Of a DNA stretch of 64,000 nt, positions 25,093 through 37,655 are shown piece after piece. The translations under genes and the position numbers were made by a program. Each line of letters starts with the position of its first letter. The first letter of the stretch is position 1. Under the pieces are notes generated by a model. The model had not been told where the DNA came from. It saw only the letters and a program-made list of their open reading frames with translations, and ran no database searches. Source of the stretch: Tenodera sinensis (taxonomy: Eukaryota; Arthropoda; Insecta; Mantodea; Mantidae); assembly GCA_030765045.1 (NCBI GenBank), contig CM060962.1, positions 216,945,155 through 217,009,154 of the forward strand. Reading direction: 5' to 3'.

Positions 25093-28000
25093 AGAGCAGA
25101 GAAAGTCATGTGAGGCTGACATGAAGATGATAGAGGATGGGAGGATAGTAAGTACAAGAGCAGAGAAGGTCATGTGAGGCTGACATGAAGATGACAGAGG
25201 ATGTAAGGATAGTAAGTACAAAGCAGAGCAAGTTATGTGACGCTGACATGAAGATGATAGATGATATTAGGATAGTAAGTACACGAGCAAAGAAAGTCCT
25301 GTGAGGCTGACATGAAAATATTAGAGGATGGAAGGATAGTAAGTACAAGAATAGAGAAAGTCATCTGAGGCTGACATGAAGATGATAGATGATATTTGGA
25401 TATTAAGTACAAGAGCAGAGAAAGTCATGTGATTCTGACAGGAAGATGATAGAGGAATAAGAGTTTGTCAGGACAGTAAGTACAAGAGAAGAGGATGCTA
25501 TGTGAGGATGATATGAAGATGATAGAGGATGTAATGATAGTAAGTACAAGAGCAGAGAGAGTCATTTGAGGCTGACATGAAGATGATAGAGCAGGTAAGG
25601 ATAGTAAGTACAAGAGCAGAGAAAGTCATGTGAGGCTGACACGAAGATGATAAAGGATGTAAGGATAGTAAGTACAAGAGCAAAGAAAGTCATGTGAGCC
25701 TGACATGAAGATGATAGATGATGTAAGGATAGTAAGTGCAAGAAAAGAGAAAGTCATGTGAGGCTGACATGAAGAAGATAGAGGATGTAAGGATAGTAAG
25801 TACAAGAGCAGAGAAAGTCATATGAGGCTGACATGAAGAAGATAGAGAATGTAAGGATAGTAAGTACAAGAGCAGAGAAAGTCATATGAGGCTGACATGA
25901 AGAAGATAGAGGATGTAAGGATAGTAAGTACAAGAGCAGAGAAAGTAATGTGAGGCAGGCATGACGATGATACAGGACGTAAGGATAGTAAGTACAAGAG
26001 CAGAGAAAGTCATGTTAGGCTGGCATGAAAATGATACAGGATGTAACGATTGTAAGCACGAGAGCAGAGAAAGTCATGTGTGGCTGGCACGAAAGTGATA
26101 CAGGATGTAAGGATTGTAAGTACAAGAGCAGAGAAAGTCATGTGAGGCTGACATGAAGAAGATAGAGGATGTAAGGATAGTAAGTACAAGAGCAGAGAAA
26201 GTCATGTGAGGCTGACATGTACAAGATAGAGGATGTAAGGATAGTAAGTACAAGAGCAGAGAAAGTCATGTGAGGCTGACAAGAAGATGATATAGGATGT
26301 AAGGGTAGTAAGTACAAGAGCAGAGAAAGTCCTGTGAGGCTGACATGAAGATGATAGAGGATATAAGGATAGTAAGTACAAGAGAAGAGAAAGTCATGTA
26401 AGGCTGACAAGAAGATGATAGAGGATGTAAGGATAGTAAGTAGAAGAGCAGAGAAAGTCATGTGAGGCTGACATGAAGATGATAGAGGATGGAAGGATAG
26501 TAAGTACAAGAGCAGAGAAGGTCATGTGAGGCTGACAGGAAGATGATAGAGGATGGAAGGATAGTAAGTACAAGAGCAGAGAAAGTCATCTCAGGTGGAC
26601 ATGAAGATGATAGAGGAATAAGAGTTTGTAAGGATAGTAAGTACAAGAGCAGAGAAAGTCATGTGAGGCTGACATGAAGATGATAGAGGATGGGAGGATA
26701 GTAAGTACAAAGCAGAGCAAGTTATGTGAGGCTAACATGAAGATGATAGATGATGTAAGGACAGTAAGTACAAAGCAGAGCAAGTTATGTGAGGCTGACA
26801 TGAAGATGATAGATGATATTTGGATATTAAGTACAAGAGCAGAGAAAGTCATGTGATTCAGACATGAAGATGATAGAGGAATAAGAGTTTGTCAGGACAG
26901 TAAGTACAAGAGAAGAGGATGCTATGTGAGGATGATATGATGATGACAGAGGGTGTAAGGATAGTAAGTACAAGAGCAGAGAGAGTCATTTGAGGCTGAC
27001 ATGAAGATGATAGAGCAGGTAAGGATAGTAAGTACAAGAGCGGAGAAAGTCATGTGAGGCTGACACGAAGATGATAGAGGATGTAAGGATAGTAAGTACA
27101 AGAGCAAAGCTAGTCATGTGAGGCTGACATGAAGATGATAGATGATGTAAGGATAGTAAGTGCAAGAAAAGAGAAAGTCATGTGAGGCTGACAGGAAGAT
27201 GATATATGATATTACGAAAGTAAGTACACGAGCAGACAAAGTCGTGTGAGGCTGACATGAAGATGATACAAGATGTAAGGAGTGTAAGCACAAGAGCAGA
27301 GAAAGACATGTGAGGCTGATATGAAGATGGTAGAGGATGTAAGCATAGTAAGTGCAAGAGCGGAGAAAGCCATGTGAGGCTGAAATGAAGATGTTACATG
27401 ATGTAAGGATAGTAAGTACAAGAGCAGAGTAGGTCATGTGAGGCGGACATGAAGATATTAGAGGATGTAAGGATAGTAAGTAGAAGAGCGGAGAAAGCCA
27501 TGTGACGCTGAAATGAAGATGTTACATGATGTAAGGATAGTAAGTACAAGAGCAGAGAATGTCATGTGAGGCTAGCATGAAGATGAAACAGGATGTAAGG
27601 ATTGTCAGCACAAGAGCAGAGAAAGTCATGTGAGGCTGACACGAAGATGGTAGAGGATGTAAGGATCGTAAGTACAAGGGCAGAGGAGGCCATGCAAGGC
27701 TGACATGAAGATGATAGAGGATGTAAGGATAGTAAGTAAAAGAGCAGAGGAAGTCATGTGAGGCTGGCATGAAGATGATACAGGATGTAAGGATTGTAAG
27801 CATAAGAGAAGAGAAAGTCATGTGAGGCTGAAATGAAGATGTTACATGATGTAAGGATAGTAAGTACAAGAGCAGAGAAAGTCATGTGAGGCTGGCATGA
27901 AGATGATACAGGATGTAAGAATTGTAAGTACAAGAGCAGAGAAAGTCATGTGAGGCTGACATGAAGATGATAGAGGATGGGAGGATAGTAAGTACAAGAG

Positions 28001-30708
28001 CAGAGAAGGTCATGTGAGGCTGACATGAAGATGACAGAGGATGTAAGGATAGTAAGTACAAAGCAGAGCAAGTTATGTGACGCTGACATGAAGATGATAG
28101 ATGATATTAGCATAGTAAGTACACGAGCAAGGAAAGTCCTGTGAGGCTGACATGAAGATTATAGAGGATGGAAGGATAGTAAGTACAAGAATAGAGAAAG
28201 TCATCTGAGGCTGACATGAAGATGATAGATGATATTTGGATATTAAGTACAAGAGCAGAGAAAGTCATGTGATTCTGACAGGAAGATGATAGAGGAATAA
28301 GAGTTTGTCAGGACAGTAAGTACAAGAGAAGAGGATGCTATGTGAGGATGATATGAAGATGATAGAGGATGTAATGATAGTAAGTACAAGAGCAGAGAGA
28401 GTCATTTGAGGCTGACATGAAGATGATAGAGCAGGTAAGGATAGTAAGTACAAGAGCAGAGAAAGTCATGTGAGGCTGACACGAAGATGATAAAGGATGT
28501 AAGGATAGTAAGTACAAGAGCAAAGAAAGTCATGTGAGCCTGACATGAAGATGATAGATGATGTAAGGATAGTAAGTTCAAGAAAAGAGAAAGTCATGTG
28601 AGGCTGACATGAAGAAGATAGAGGATGTAAGGATAGTAAGTACAAGAGCAGAGAAAGTCATATGAGGCTGACATGAAGAAGATAGAGAATGTAAGGATAG
28701 TAAGTACAAGAGCAGAGAAAGTCATATGAGGCTGACATGAAGAAGATAGAGGATGTAAGGATAGTAAGTACAAGAGCAGAGAAAGTAATGTGAGGCAGTC
28801 ATGACGATGATACAGGACGTAAGGATAGTAAGTACAAGAGCAGAGAAAGTCATGTTAGGCTGGCATGAAAATGATACAGGATGTAACGATTGTAAGCACG
28901 AGAGCAGAGAAAGTCATGTGTGGCTGGTATGAAAGTGATACAGGATGTAAGGATTGTAAGTACAAGAGCAGAGAAAGTCATGTGAGGCTGACATGAAGAA
29001 GATAGAGGATGTAAGGATAGTAAGTACAAGAGCAGAGAAAGTCATGTGAGGCTGACATGTACAAGATAGAGGATGTAAGGATAGTAAGTACAAGAGCAGA
29101 GAAAGTCATGTGAGGCTGACAAGAAGATGATATAGGATGTAAGGGTAGTAAGTACAAGAGCAGAGAAAGTCCTGTGAGGCTGACATGAAGATGATAGAGG
29201 ATATAAGGATAGTAAGTACAAGAGAAGAGAAAGTCATGTAAGGCTGACACGAAGATGATAGAGGATGTAAGGATAGTAAGTAGAAGAGCAGAGAAAGTCA
29301 TGTGAGGCTGACATGAAGATGATAGAGGATGGAAGGATAGTAAGTACAAGAGCAGAGAAGGTCATGTGAGGCTGACAGGAAGATGATAGAGGATGGAAGG
29401 ATAGTAAGTACAAGAGCAGAGAAAGTCATCTCAGGTGGACATGAAGATGATAGAGGAATAAGAGTTTGTAAGGATAGTAAGTACAAGAGCAGAGAAAGTC
29501 ATGTGAGGCTGACATGAAGATGATAGAGGATGGGAGGATAGTAAGTACAAAGCAGAGCAAGTTATGTGAGGCTAACATGAAGATGATAGATGATGTAAGG
29601 ACAGTAAGTACAAAGCAGAGCAAGTTATGTGAGGCTGACATGAAGATGATAGATGATATTTGGATATTAAGTACAAGAGCAGAGAAAGTCATGTGATTCA
29701 GACATGAAGATGATAGAGGAATAAGAGTTTGTCAGGACAGTAAGTACAAGAGAAGAGGATGCTATGTGAGGATGATATGATGATGACAGAGGGTGTAAGG
29801 ATAGTAAGTACAAGAGCAGAGAGAGTCATGTGAGGCTGACACGAAGATGATAGAGGATGTAAGGATAGTAAGTACAAGAGCAAAGCTAGTCATGTGAGGC
29901 TGACATGAAGATGATAGATGATGTAAGGATAGTAAGTGCAAGAAAAGAGAAAGTCATGTGAGGCTGACAGGAAGATGATATATGATATTACGAAAGTAAG
30001 TACACGAGCAGACAAAGTCGTGTGAGGCTGACATGAAGATGATACAGGATGTAAGGAGTGTAAGCACAAGAGCAGAGAAAGACATGTGAGGCTGATATGA
30101 AGATGGTAGAGGATGTAAGCATAGTAAGTGCAAGAGCGGAGAAAGCCATGTGAGGCTGAAATGAAGATGTTACATGATGTAAGGATAGTAAGTACAAGAG
30201 CAGAGTAGGTCATGTGAGGCGGACATGAAGATATTAGAGGATGTAAGGATAGTAAGTAGAAGAGCGGAGAAAGCCATGTGACGCTGAAATGAAGATGTTA
30301 CATGATGTAAGGATAGTAAGTACAAGAGCAGAGAAAGTCATGTGAGGCTAGCATGAAGATGAAACAGGATGTAAGGATTGTCAGCACAAGAGCAGAGAAA
30401 GTCATGTGAGGCTGACACGAAGATGGTAGAGGATGTAAGGATCGTAAGTACAAGGGCAGAGGAGGCCATGCAAGGCTGACATGAAGATGATAGAGGATGT
30501 AAGGATAGTAAGTAAAAGAGCAGAGGAAGTCATGTGAGGCTGGCATGAAGATGATACAGGATGTAAGGATTGTAAGCATAAGAGCAGAGAAAGTCATGTG
30601 AGGCTGAAATGAAGATGTTACATGATGTAAGGATAGTAAGTACAAGAGCAGAGAAAGTCATGTGAGGCTGGCATGAAGATGATACAGGATGTAAGAATTG
30701 TAAGTACA
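25093..30708 (-). repeat. Higher-order tandem duplication, period 2840 bp
   Basis: The monomer order at about 25093-27932 is repeated at about 27933-30708 with very few differences. Matching landmarks are offset by exactly 2840 bp (26138/28978, 26458/29298, 26674/29514). Past about 29820 the offset falls to 2776 bp, so the second copy lost exactly one 64 bp monomer. This is a long unit, about 44 monomers, duplicated as a block. Confidence 0.92.
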
Positions 30709-31239
30709 AGAGCAGAGAAAGTCATGTGAGGCTGACATGAAGAAGATAGAGGATGTAAGGATAGTAAGTACAAGAGCAGAGAAAGTCATGTGAGGCTGAC
30801 ATGAAGAAGATAGTGGATGTAAGGATAGTAAGTACAAGAGCAGAGAAAGTCATGTGAGGCTGACAACAAGATGATATAGGATGTAAGGGTAGTAAGTACA
30901 AGAGCAGAGAAAGTCATGTGAGGCTGACATGAAGATGATAGAGGATGTAAGGATAGTAAGTACAAGAGAAGAGAAAGTCATGTGAGGCTGACAAGAGGAT
31001 GATAGAGGATGTAAGGATAGTAAGTAGAAGAGCAGAGAAAGTCATGTGAGCCTGACATGAAGATGATAGAGGATGGAAGGATAGTAAGTACAAGAGCAGA
31101 GAAGGTCATGTGAGGCTGACAGGAAGATGATAGGGGATGGAAGGATAGTAAGTACAAGAGCAGAGAAAGTCATGTGAGGCTGACATGAAGAAGATAGAGG
31201 ATGTAAGGATAGTAAGTACAAGAGCAGAGGAAGTAATGT

Positions 31240-34200
31240 GAGGCAGGCATGAAGATGATACAGGATGTAAGGATAGTAAGTACAAGAGCAGAGAAAGTAA
31301 TGTGAGGCAGGCATGAAGATGATACAGGATGTAAGGATAGTAAGTACAAGAGCAGAGAAAGTCATGTGAGGCTGGCATGAAAATGATACAGGATGTAAGG
31401 TTTGTAAGTACAAGAGCAGAGAAAGTGATGTGAGGCTGGCATGAAGATGATACAGGATGTAAGGATTGTAAGTACAAGAGCAGAGAAAGTCATGTGAGGC
31501 TGACATGAAGAAGATAGAGGATGTAAGGATAGTAAGTACAAGATAGTAAGTACAAGAGCAGAGAAAGTAATGTGAGGCAGGCATGAAGATGATACAGGAC
31601 GTAAGGATAGTAAGTACAAGAGCAGAGAAAGTCATGTGAGGCTGACATGAACAAGATAGAGGATGTAAGGATAGTAAGTACAAGAGCAGAGAAAGTCATA
31701 TGAGGCTGACATGAAGAAGATAGAGGATGTAAGGATAGTAAGTACAAGAGCAGAGAAAGTCATATGAGGCTGACATGAAGAAGATAGAGGATGTAAGGAT
31801 AGTAAGTACAAGAGCAGAGAAAGTCATATGAGGCTGACATGAAGAAGATAGAGGATGTAAGGATAGTAAGTACAAGAGCAGAGAAAGTCATATGAGGCTG
31901 ACAGGAAGAAGATAGAGGATATAAGGATAGTAAGTACAAGAGCAGAGAAAGTAATGTGAGGCAGGCATGAAGATGATACAGCACGTAAGGATAGTAAGTA
32001 CAAGAGCAGAGAAAGTCATGTTAGGCTGGCATGAAAATGATACAGGATGTAAGGATTGTAAGCACGGGAGCAGAGAAAGTCATGTGTGGCTGGCATGAAG
32101 ATGATACAGGATGTAAGGATTGTAAGTACAAGAGCAGAGAAAGTCATGTGAGTCTGACATGAACAAGATAGAGGATGTAAGGATAGTAAGCACAAGAGCA
32201 GAGAAAGTCATGTGAGGCTGACAAGAAGATGATATAGGATGTAAGGGTAGTAAGTACAAGAGCAGAGAAAGTCCTGTGAGGCTGACATGAAGATGATAGA
32301 GGATATAAGGATAGTAAGTACAAGAGAAGAGAAAGTCATGTGAGGCTGACAAGAAGATGATAGAGGATGTAAGGATAGTAAGTAGAAGAGCAGAGAAAGT
32401 CATGTGAGGCTGACATGAAGATGATAGAGGATGGAAGGATAGTAAGTACAAGAGCAGAGAAGGTCATGTGAGGCTGACAGGAAGATGATAGAGGATGGAA
32501 GGATAGTAAGTACAAGAGCAGAGAAAGTCATGTGAGGCTGACATGAAGAAGACGGATGATATCAGGATAGTAAGTACACGAGCAGAGAAAGTCCTGTGAG
32601 GCTGACATGAAGATGATAGAGGATGGAAGCATAGTAAGTACAAGAGCACAAGAAGTCCTGTGAGGCTGACATGAAGATGATAGAGGATGGAAGGATAGTA
32701 AGTACAAGAGAAGAGAATGCTATGTGAGGGTGACATGAAGATGATAGATGATATTGGGATAGTAAGCACACGAGCAGAGAAAGTCCTGTGAGGCTGACAT
32801 GAAGATGATGGAGGATGGAAGGATAGTAAGTCCAAGAATAGAGAAAGTCATCTGAGGCTGACATGAAGATGATAGATGATATTTGGATATTAAGTACAAG
32901 AGCAGAGAAAGTCGTGTGAGCGGACATGAAGATAATAGAGGATGTAAGGATAGTAAGTACAAGAGCAGAGAAACCATGTGAGGATGACATGAAGATGATA
33001 GAGGATGTAAGGATAGTAAGTACAAGAGCAGAGAAAGTCATGTGAGGCTAAAATGAAGATGTTACATGATGTAAGGATAGTAAGCACAAGAGCAGAGAAA
33101 GTCATGTGAGTCTGGGATGAAGATGATACAGGATGTAAGGATTGTAAGTACAAGAGCAGAGAAAGTCATGTGAGGCTGAAATGAAGATGTTACATGACGT
33201 AAGGATAGTAAGTACAAGAGCAGAGAAAGTCGTGTGAGGCTGGCATGAAGATGATACAGGATGTAAGGATTGTAAGCACAAGAGCACAGAAAGTCATGTG
33301 ATGCTGACATGAAGATGGTAGAGGATGTAAGGATCGTAAGTACAAGAGCAGAGAAAGTCATGTGAGGCTGACATGAAGATGATACAGGATGTAAGGATAG
33401 TAAGGACAAGAGCACAGAAAGTCATGTGAGGCTGGCATGAAGATGATACAGGATGTAAGGAATGTAAGTACAAGAACAGAGATAGTCATGTGAGGCTGAA
33501 ATGAAGATGTTACATGATGTAAGGATAGTAACTACAAGAGCAGAGAAAGTCATGTGAGGCTGACATGAAGATGATAGAGGATGTAAGGATAGTAAGTACA
33601 AGAGCAGAGAAAGACATGTGAGGCTGACATGAAGATGATAGAGGATGTAAGGATCTAAGTACAAGAGCAGAGAAGGTCATGTGAGGCAGGCATGAAGATG
33701 ATACAGGATGTAAGGATAGTAAGTACAAGAGCAGAGAAAGTAATGTGAGGCAGGCATGAAGATGATACAGGATGTAAGGATAGTAAGTACAAGAGCAGAG
33801 AAAGTCATGTGAGGCAGGCATGAAAATGATACAGGATGTAAGGTTTGTAAGTACAAGAGCAGAGAAAGTGATGTGAGGCTGGCATGAAGATGATACAGGA
33901 TGTAAGGATTGTAAGTACAAGAGCAGAGAAAGTCATGTGAGGCTGACATGAAGAAGATAGAGGATGTAAGGATAGTAAGTACAAGATAGTAAGTACAAGA
34001 GCAGAGAAAGTAATGTGAGGCAGGCATGAAGATGATACAGGACGTAAGGATAGTAAGTACAAGAGCAGAGAAAGTCATGTGAGGCTGACATGAACAAGAT
34101 AGAGGATGTAAGGATAGTAAGTACAAGAGCAGAGAAAGTCATATGAGGCTGACATGAAGAAGATAGAGGATGTAAGGATAGTAAGTACAAGAGCAGAGAA

Positions 34201-36130
34201 AGTCATATGAGGCTGACATGAAGAAGATAGAGGATGTAAGGATAGTAAGTACAAGAGCAGAGAAAGTCATATGAGGCTGACATGAAGAAGATAGAGGATG
34301 TAAGGATAGTAAGTACAAGAGCAGAGAAAGTCATATGAGGCTGACAGGAAGAAGATAGAGGATATAAGGATAGTAAGTACAAGAGCAGAGAAAGTAATGT
34401 GAGGCAGGCATGAAGATGATACAGCACGTAAGGATAGTAAGTACAAGAGCAGAGAAAGTCATGTTAGGCTGGCATGAAAATGATACAGGATGTAAGGATT
34501 GTAAGCACGGGAGCAGAGAAAGTCATGTGTGGCTGGCATGAAGATGATACAGGATGTAAGGATTGTAAGTACAAGAGCAGAGAAAGTCATGTGAGTCTGA
34601 CATGAACAAGATAGAGGATGTAAGGATAGTAAGCACAAGAGCAGAGAAAGTCATGTGAGGCTGACAAGAAGATGATATAGGATGTAAGGGTAGTAAGTAC
34701 AAGAGCAGAGAAAGTCCTGTGAGGCTGACATGAAGATGATAGAGGATATAAGGATAGTAAGTACAAGAGAAGAGAAAGTCATGTGAGGCTGACAAGAAGA
34801 TGATAGAGGATGTAAGGATAGTAAGTAGAAGAGCAGAGAAAGTCATGTGAGGCTGACATGAAGATGATAGAGGATGGAAGGATAGTAAGTACAAGAGCAG
34901 AGAAGGTCATGTGAGGCTGACAGGAAGATGATAGAGGATGGAAGGATAGTAAGTACAAGAGCAGAGAAAGTCATGTGAGGCTGACATGAAGAAGACGGAT
35001 GATATCAGGATAGTAAGTACACGAGCAGAGAAAGTCCTGTGAGGCTGACATGAAGATGATAGAGGATGGAAGCATAGTAAGTACAAGAGCACAAGAAGTC
35101 CTGTGAGGCTGACATGAAGATGATAGAGGATGGAAGGATAGTAAGTACAAGAGAAGAGAATGCTATGTGAGGGTGACATGAAGATGATAGATGATATTGG
35201 GATAGTAAGCACACGAGCAGAGAAAGTCCTGTGAGGCTGACATGAAGATGATGGAGGATGGAAGGATAGTAAGTCCAAGAATAGAGAAAGTCATCTGAGG
35301 CTGACATGAAGATGATAGATGATATTTGGATATTAAGTACAAGAGCAGAGAAAGTCGTGTGAGCGGACATGAAGATAATAGAGGATGTAAGGATAGTAAG
35401 TACAAGAGCAGAGAAACCATGTGAGGATGACATGAAGATGATAGAGGATGTAAGGATAGTAAGTACAAGAGCAGAGAAAGTCATGTGAGGCTAAAATGAA
35501 GATGTTACATGATGTAAGGATAGTAAGCACAAGAGCAGAGAAAGTCATGTGAGTCTGGGATGAAGATGATACAGGATGTAAGGATTGTAAGTACAAGAGC
35601 AGAGAAAGTCATGTGAGGCTGAAATGAAGATGTTACATGACGTAAGGATAGTAAGTACAAGAGCAGAGAAAGTCGTGTGAGGCTGGCATGAAGATGATAC
35701 AGGATGTAAGGATTGTAAGCACAAGAGCACAGAAAGTCATGTGATGCTGACATGAAGATGGTAGAGGATGTAAGGATCGTAAGTACAAGAGCAGAGAAAG
35801 TCATGTGAGGCTGACATGAAGATGATACAGGATGTAAGGATAGTAAGGACAAGAGCACAGAAAGTCATGTGAGGCTGGCATGAAGATGATACAGGATGTA
35901 AGGAATGTAAGTACAAGAACAGAGATAGTCATGTGAGGCTGAAATGAAGATGTTACATGATATAAGGATAGTAACTACAAGAGCAGAGAAAGTCATGTGA
36001 GGCTGACATGAAGATGATAGAGGATGTAAGGATAGTAAGTACAAGAGCAGAGAAAGACATGTGAGGCTGACATGAAGATGATAGAGGATGTAAGGATCTA
36101 AGTACAAGAGCAGAGAAGGTCATGTGAGGC
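31240..36130 (-). repeat. Higher-order tandem duplication, period 2443 bp
   Basis: About 31240-33683 recurs at about 33684-36130. Landmarks are offset by exactly 2443 bp over the whole length (31490/33933, 32080/34523, 32890/35333, 33422/35865). Differences are rare, for example CATGATGTAAGG against CATGATATAAGG near 33518/35961, so this event looks recent. Both copies hold a partial-monomer junction (CAAGATAGTAAGTACAAGAG near 31540 and 33983). Confidence 0.93.
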
Positions 36131-37579
36131 GGAGATGAAGATAATAGAGGATGTAAGAGTAGTAAGTACAAGAGCAGAGAAAGTCTTGTGAGGCGGAGAC
36201 GAAGATAATAAAGGATCTAAGGGTAGTAAGTACAAGAGCAGAGAAAGCTATGTGAGACTGACATGAAGATCATAGGGGATGTAAGAATAGTAAGTACAAG
36301 AGCGGAGAATGCCATGTGAGGCTGACATGAAGATGTTTGAGGATGTAACGATAGTAAGTACAAGACCAAAGAACGTCATGTGAGGCTGACATGAACATGA
36401 TAGAGGAATAAGAGTTTGCAAGGGTAGTGAGTACAAGATCAGAGAAACCATGTGAGGCTGACATGAAGATGATCGAGGATGGAAGAGTAGTAAGTACAAG
36501 AATAGAGAAAGTCATGTGAGGCTGACATGAAGATGATAGAGGATGTAAGGTTAGTAAGTACAAGGGTAGAGAATGTCGTGTGAGGCTGACATGAAGATGA
36601 TAGAGGATGGAAGAATAGTAAGTACAAGAACAGAGAAAGTCATGGGAGGCTGACATGAGGATGATAGATGATGCTAGGATATTAAGTACAAGAGCAGAGA
36701 AAGTCATGTGAGGCTTACATGAAGATGATAGAGGAATAAAGTTTGTAAGGATAGTAAGTACAAGAGCAGAGAAAGTCATGTGAGGCTCACATGAAGATGA
36801 TAGAGGATGGAAGAATAGTAAGTACAAGAATAGAGAAGGTCATGTGAGGCTTTCATGAAGATGATAGATGATGTTTGGATATTAAGTACAAGAGCAGGGA
36901 AAGCCATGTGAGGCGGAGATGAAGATGATAGAGGATGTAAGGGTAGTAAGCACAAGAGCAGAGAAAGTCATGTGAGGCGGAGATGAAGATAAATGAGGAT
37001 GTAAGGGTAGTATGTTCAAGAGCAGAGAAAGCCATGTGAGGCTGACATGAAGATCATAGGGGATGTAAGAATAGTAAGTACAAGAGCGGAGAAAGCCATG
37101 TGAGGCTGACATGAAGATGTTAGAGAATGTAAGGATAGTGAGTACAAGAGCAAAGAGTGTCATGTGAGGCTGACATGAACATGATAGAGGAATAAGTGTT
37201 TGTAAGGATAGTGAGTACAAGATCAGAGAAAGTTATGTGATTCTGACATGAAGATGATAGAGGAACAAGAGTTTGTAAGGACAGTAAGTACAAGAGCAGA
37301 GAATGTGGTGTGAGGCTGACATGAAAATGATAGAGGATGGAAGAATAGTAAGTACAAGAACAGAGAAAGTCATGTGAGGCTGACATGAAAATGATAGAGC
37401 ATGTAAGGATAGTAAGTACAAGAGTAGAGAAAGTCATGTGAGGCTGAAATGAAGATGATAGGGGATTTAAGGATAGTAAGTACAAGAGCAGATAAAGCCA
37501 TATGAGGCTGACATGAAGATGATAGAGGATGTAAGGATAGTAAGTACAAGAGCAGAGAAAGCCATGTGAGGCTGACATG

Positions 37580-37655
37580 TATATGAGTTTGTAGGAATGG
37601 TTTGTACACGGGTGAATGGAGGCAGCAATTTGGGTGCAATACATCGCATCTTTTC
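37580..37655 (-). mobile_element. Family X copy B, short part upstream of the array
   Basis: The last, degenerate monomer (TATATGAGTTTGTAGGAATG) runs into sequence whose reverse complement reads AAAAGATGCGATGTATTGCAC. This corresponds to AAAAAATTTGATGTGTTGCAC just before the monomer in copy C (59599-59618) and to a similar string in copy A (about 20-40). Further upstream similarity was not seen. It places the array inside a family X copy rather than next to one. Confidence 0.55.

Larger units (their letters stand above)
6531..37605 (-). repeat. 31 kb satellite/minisatellite array of 64 and 73 bp monomers
   Basis: A continuous head-to-tail array of roughly 470 diverged monomers. Plus-strand monomer landmarks are GGATAGTAAGTACAAGAGCA, then GAGAAAGTCATGTGAGGC, then TGACATGAAGATGATAG. 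Two lengths occur: 73 bp, with ATAAGAGTT before TGTAAGGATAG, and 64 bp without it. The plus strand of the 64 bp consensus is about 73% purine. Each monomer holds a 6 bp dyad, TCATGT and ACATGA around a 7-base loop. Left (6.5-12.3 kb) and 12.9-14.0 kb are mainly 73 bp monomers; 14-24 kb is the most diverged; 24.5-36.1 kb is homogenised by long block duplications. The many minus-strand open frames (MYLLSLHPLSSSC-type) come from the stop-poor monomer and are not genes. The strand is given relative to family X, in which the array sits. Confidence 0.97.

Noticed and set aside
6531..37605. Dozens of minus-strand open frames of 60-210 codons across the array, Ser/Leu/Tyr-rich and apparently repetitive membrane proteins
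   Set aside because: They follow the stop-poor monomer on its pyrimidine-rich strand. A 64 bp unit shifts frame each repeat, so the peptide only recurs every three monomers, and starts and stops fall wherever a variant creates them. No codon-level conservation is seen.
6531..37605. CRISPR-like regular repeat array
   Set aside because: Monomers are contiguous and diverge along their whole length; there are no conserved direct repeats separated by unique spacers, and the window is eukaryotic.
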